Assembly (NCBI GenBank): GCA_964023205.1 | Contig: OZ026841.1 | Location: 33,680,399 to 33,744,398, forward strand | Length of the DNA stretch: 64,000 nucleotides | Direction: 5' to 3' | DNA from: Lutraria lutraria | Taxonomy: Eukaryota; Mollusca; Bivalvia; Venerida; Mactridae | Shown: piece after piece, positions 59,613 to 64,000 of the stretch | How positions within the stretch are numbered: position 1 is the stretch's first letter | Layout: each line of letters starts with the position of its first letter | The notes under the pieces: generated by a model | Databases searched by the model: none | What the model was told of the DNA's origin: nothing | Seen by the model: only the letters and a program-made list of their open reading frames with translations | Position numbers and translations under genes: made by a program

Positions 59613-62035
59613 TCTAAATAAAGTTCTGATCTGTAACCTAGATTAATAATGTCCTTTCATCTCAATGCGAGACAATATTTTTAAAACATTTAACTGCAAA
59701 TCAAGAGTTGGATCACCTTCTGAGGCACAAATTGTTAAGTATAAAAACAAGGAAAACAAGAAACTGCCTGGATAAATCTGATTCTAAAATAAACGCCATT
59801 TTATATACATGTAGGTTAATAACAAGTCATTTTGTGTTTTACATAATTATATACTTTATCGTATAATATAAATTTCACTATCAAAACACGTGTATGCACA
59901 TTGTCAGAGTAGCTTTTAAAGTTTAACAATTGCTATTCTGACACCTCTAATCTTCAAAGATTATTATTGGAGTGCTGATGTGCTGAGGATGATTTGTGAC
60001 AGACTCTTCAGAATATTTAAATACTCTATCGCTATCATTATTTTGTTCAGCGAAATTATAAAACTGTTTTTGAATTATGACATACTTTGAAACAAAACTG
60101 ACGAAGAATTCATTTATAAAATACATGTGTGTTCATTCATCACTCAATTATATTTAAGCAGTACAGGCAATTATGACGTAAGGCATAATTTGTGTAATAT
60201 ATACTCTTTAAATTCACAAAATTCCAATTTTACAATCTGGAATTTGATGTTGCACAGAGCCTCGATTTTCTGACATCTTATAATTAAAGTTACATAAATC
60301 AAAGAGATTTTACCCGAGTGAATGAGCAACATATCTCTTGTAATTTATTACCTAATACTCCTATGTTAAGTAGCATACGTTTAACTCAATAATGAAAAAT
60401 ATTCAAAAATAGTTTCAGCTAAATTTTCCCCACCCATGTTCGTTGAATCCTCCAAACCTAATTCAAACATACATTTAAATGAATTCTTTAAAATATCTTT
60501 AAAATATTATTTTTGTCATTTCTCAATTCGATGACAGTTTAATACAGAGCCCTAGCCTTGTCTGTGCATATTGCCTACAGGGCTGTTTTTCCGTGTTAAA
60601 CTCCCTCATGCTATCGGGATATATTATCAGTTAACATTCAGAATCTAACAATCTTTTCCGTCAAGTTGAGTTGCACATTTAACTTGTAATTTCGTTGTTT
60701 TTATGACATGATTTGGTATTTAGTGTGTTTCAGATGTGTCGATAACGATCATTAAGTTTTGCTATAAAAACCGACACCCACAGCTCTCCGCGCAATTTGA
60801 TGTTCGTGAGTTTATTTTAACTGCATACCAAATAATGCTTACGATAATTCTTGTTCAAGATTTGAATGTAATTAAGTACCGAAAATTTATATAAATATTG
60901 ATAATAAATTACAGCGCAATTACTCTATACAAATGTCAAACAAAAAGCCCACGAAGCCCAGATACCCAGCACCACTATCAAATGAATTCTTAGATTATTT
61001 GTTGCTAAGTTACCATCAGTTTTTTTGTTCAGTATTATTACTTATATACGGATGGGATTATTTTTGGTTCCTTTGTTTCACAGATATCCAAATAAAGACA
61101 GAAACCAGTCGTGAGTTTAGTCAAATATCCACGAACATTTGAATATCAAGTTGTATTACATAAAGGCACTTACCCATAGATAAGTAATAACAATGATAAA
61201 ATATAGGATATAACTTAATCATTTTGTTCAGTATGTTTTATAACATTTCACGCAAAAATGTAAGTCAGTCAATAAATATATATCTCAGCTCATTTTTAAA
61301 TTGTACCTGATTAGTTTAGTTTGTGTTATAACTGCACAAAATGAACAATGAATCGTTTAAAGAATCGCAATATAAGGAAGTACGAGCAGCTTTGTTTACA
61401 AACAATACAAGGAAACTTTCGCAGTGACATACATTTGAAGCTGACGGCATGATGCATGCATTGCTTCTCCACGCCAGTCTCCGATCATATTTTATTGAAA
61501 CCTGAAAGTAATCCTAGCAAATAGAATCACATGGTGTTCATTTATCATTCAGTCGGCAGACGTGTATAGGATATGGCTGTAAATGAACAGTCCGAAAAAA
61601 TGGGTAGTGGCATTTATTTTAAATCTCCCCTCAACGAACGAGTGGCTTAGATGTATCATGTTGAATTTATCTAGATTGGCTGTGTTTAACATGTACAGGG
61701 TAAACACATTGCAAAGAATGTAAATCAGCGAGATCTCCTGATTTCAAACTCTGATATATTTCAAAATAAAAGGCGCTTATCCTTCCTTATCTATGAAATG
61801 GTTGTAAACACGATTTGCCATCAGCAGGAGGCACAGGCTCCATAAAAATATTCAGATTCATAAAGATTCATAAAATCATGTCATGGAAATTCATTTATTG
61901 TTATTCATTTATTATAACCGGTCGTTTTTAAATACTGCACTAAAGGCTGATTTATTTCTGTACGAGTATTGAATACATTTTACATTGAACTGTTGTTTTT
62001 GACCAGCCTGTCAGTAAATGTACTATCTCTATCCT

Positions 62036-62096
62036 AGTTCGATTCCCAGGCGTGGCTGATCCTATACTAAAAGCGGTGTTAAATCCAAATAAATAA
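62036..62096 (+). mobile_element. Short SINE fragment
   Basis: AGTTCGATTCCCAGGCGTGGC (B box) is joined directly to a SINE 3' tail AAATCCAAATAAATAAAATC, with the body missing. Confidence 0.5.
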
Positions 62097-62494
62097 AATC
62101 AATGCACCATCTATTCAATTTCTTGAGTTTCCCTCGGGTCGTATTGTTCACGCATCTACACAAGTATTGTTCTAATCAGCGTATATTTGCACCATTCAAA
62201 CTGTACGGATAAGAGAGGGCTTTTTATTCAGACACTGATTAATGAATGAGTATGATATTTTTTTGATTATCAAGGCTCGTTAATCAGAGGAAGATGTTAC
62301 GCATGGTAAGAACAACACTTCGAAAACCTAGGTGTGGCAATAAACAACATTTAGAAACTTAGGGGTGGTATAAGACAATACTTAGAATATCTAGTTCTTG
62401 TATTAGAAAATGCTTATAAATATATGCATACTATCAGACACAACCTAGACTATTAGTACTTTAATGAAATATGTGAATATATGAAAAGGTGTAT

Positions 62495-62990
62495 TATCAG
62501 ACCAGGCTTGGAGTATGTAGGTGTAATATCAGACAAGACTTAGAATATATAGGTGTAGTATCAGACCAGATTTAGAATATATAGGTGTAATATCAGACCA
62601 GATTTAGAATATATAGATGTAGTATCCAACTAGTCTTATAGTATATAGGTGTGATATCAGACCAGACTTAGAGTATATAGGTGTAATATCAGACAAGACT
62701 TAGAGTATATAGGTGTGATATCAGACCAGACTTAGAGTATATAGGTGTAATATCAGACAAGACTTAGAGTATATAGGTGTAGTATCAGTCCAGACTTAGA
62801 GTATATAGGTGTAATATCAGACAAGACTTAGAGTATATAGGTGTAGTATCAGACCAGACTTAGAGTATATAGGTGTAATATCAGACCAGACTTAGAGTAT
62901 ATAGGTGTAGTATCAGACCAGACTTTGAATATATAGATGTAGTATCAGACAAGACTTTGGATATCTAGGTGTGATATCAGATAATATTCA
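62495..62990. repeat. 32-bp tandem array, about 16 copies
   Basis: The unit is AGGTGTAATATCAGACAAG plus ACTTAGAGTATAT. Starts are spaced 31-32 bp from 62495 to 62972. Two variants tend to alternate, GTAATATCAGACAAG and GTAGTATCAGACCAG, suggesting a 64-bp higher-order unit. More diverged copies extend to about 62325 on the left and 63090 on the right. It is intronic. Confidence 0.92.
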
Positions 62991-64000
62991 AGATATCTAT
63001 TTGTGTGATTTTAGAAAATAACAACATAGAATGTCTAGGTATAATATGAGACAAAAATTAGAATATGCAGGTTTGGTAACAGAAGATAACAGTAAATAGA
63101 AACAACATTTGGCATGGCTCATTGTTCACTTACTGTTTCACAGCTAGACTTAGTAACCTCGCATTTAAACTTATAATTTCTATAGCTAAACATAGAGAAT
63201 GATAAATTATGATTTTAGAGTGTGGTTCGTATAGTATTTATACATTCTGTACCTACTATCCATACAAGGTAGTGAAGGATATGTGTATTTACTGATTTAA
63301 GTAAATGATAGAAGCAGTATAGTTATCAGCGGAAACAGTCCAGGAAAACCGTTTCCGCCAGATTGAAATAATGAGGAGAAATGTACGCACATCATGTACG
63401 CTACATTTCGACAAAAATATCGCTGAAGTAATTTGTCAGGGCGGGTTCCTTATTGCATGAGCCTACATTTAATGATAAAAACTGTGGTTTAAAATTGAGA
63501 CAGAAAGTTGGAAAATAGACTTAAAAACGAACATTCATATTTTAAGATTTTTTGTTTCATTTTGTAGGAGTATAAATGTGTGCTTACAGCTATTTTTATA
63601 TTTGTGTGTCCTTTTTATGCACAATTAGCGCATTGTATCAAATCTTCTTACAGCTCGGTCTCGAACCGGATGAACACTTAACGGTATACGTAAAATTCAT
63701 GGTTCAAAAACGTTCCTATAAACCCATTGTAACATTCGCGACAGTCCTGCACACATGGTACATCACGTTACAAACACATACATAAACTCAATATAATCAA
63801 CACGTAGGTTGTACAATGATATTCATGCATTATGACAAACATCTAAAAAAGTTCGAAGAATATTGACACATCCTCAACAATTCGGTACAAGAATAATACA
63901 TCATTTTGCACACTGCGTCATGAGTCTTAATAAATTTATAACATTGCATGCGGGGGACATGCAGGTAAACATAGTACCAATCAACTTTTGATTTTTAATT

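Larger units (their letters stand above)
55749..64000 (+). other. Intron 1 of the NK2-class gene (partial)
   Basis: From the donor at 55749 to the window edge. No homeodomain-like exon was found in any frame. It holds SINEs at 59311 and 62036, a 32-bp array at 62495-62990, and otherwise AT-rich sequence. At 60763 a TATAAAA followed by a more G+C-rich patch (CCGACACCCACAGCTCTCCG) is the only promoter-like spot, and weak. Enhancers are plausible in such an intron but none can be proven by reading. Confidence 0.5.

Noticed and set aside
60933..61142. 69-residue frame in the NK2-class intron
   Set aside because: No homeodomain or NK2-specific similarity and no phase-1 acceptor context.
62495..62990. 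CRISPR-like repeat array (about 32-bp repeats)
   Set aside because: Units are contiguous with no spacers, and the DNA is clearly eukaryotic with no cas genes.

Overview
The window is eukaryotic, AT-rich, intron-rich DNA, most likely from a bivalve mollusc. It holds spliced genes with GT-AG introns, long non-coding stretches, tRNA-derived SINEs of a type I associate with clams, several families of small inverted-repeat transposons (MITEs) and many minisatellites. No bacterial, viral or organellar gene organisation is seen. The taxonomic placement is inference from gene content and repeat style.

Layout. (1) 1-191: the last coding codons, stop and poly(A) signal of an unidentified + strand gene that enters from the left. 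(2) 1957-5451: a 3.5 kb element with about 235-bp near-identical inverted ends, built almost entirely from CATATTCG-containing repeats and bounded by TTAA on both sides. No transposase is visible. (3) 6711-18340: a complete 12-coding-exon allantoicase gene (+ strand, 378 aa). All exon phases agree and its introns are full of repeats: a MITE with a 6-bp target duplication, a fold-back element, SINEs, a 1.3 kb 17-bp minisatellite and a 1.1 kb element with 146-bp internal repeats. (4) 21215-25708: a 4-exon gene on the minus strand (392 aa), phase-consistent, that I do not recognise. (5) About 25.7-54.7 kb: 29 kb with no supportable gene, populated by SINEs, MITEs, simple repeats and a 0.8 kb terminal-inverted-repeat element. 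(6) 55199-55748: coding exon 1 of an NK2-class homeobox gene, best matched to the NK4/tinman/Nkx2-5 group. It carries the N-terminal TN (tinman) motif and a clean splice donor. The homeodomain exon is not in the window, so intron 1 is at least 8.2 kb long and contains a 32-bp tandem array.

Functionally, the allantoicase belongs to purine (urate/allantoate) breakdown and the homeobox gene to developmental (heart, muscle or visceral mesoderm) control. Nothing indicates that the genes act together. The strongest unexplained structure is the TTAA-bounded giant inverted repeat at 1957-5451. The best candidate for a new protein family is the 392-aa minus-strand gene. Many apparent ORFs here are artefacts of stop-free repeats or pieces of SINEs and MITEs.
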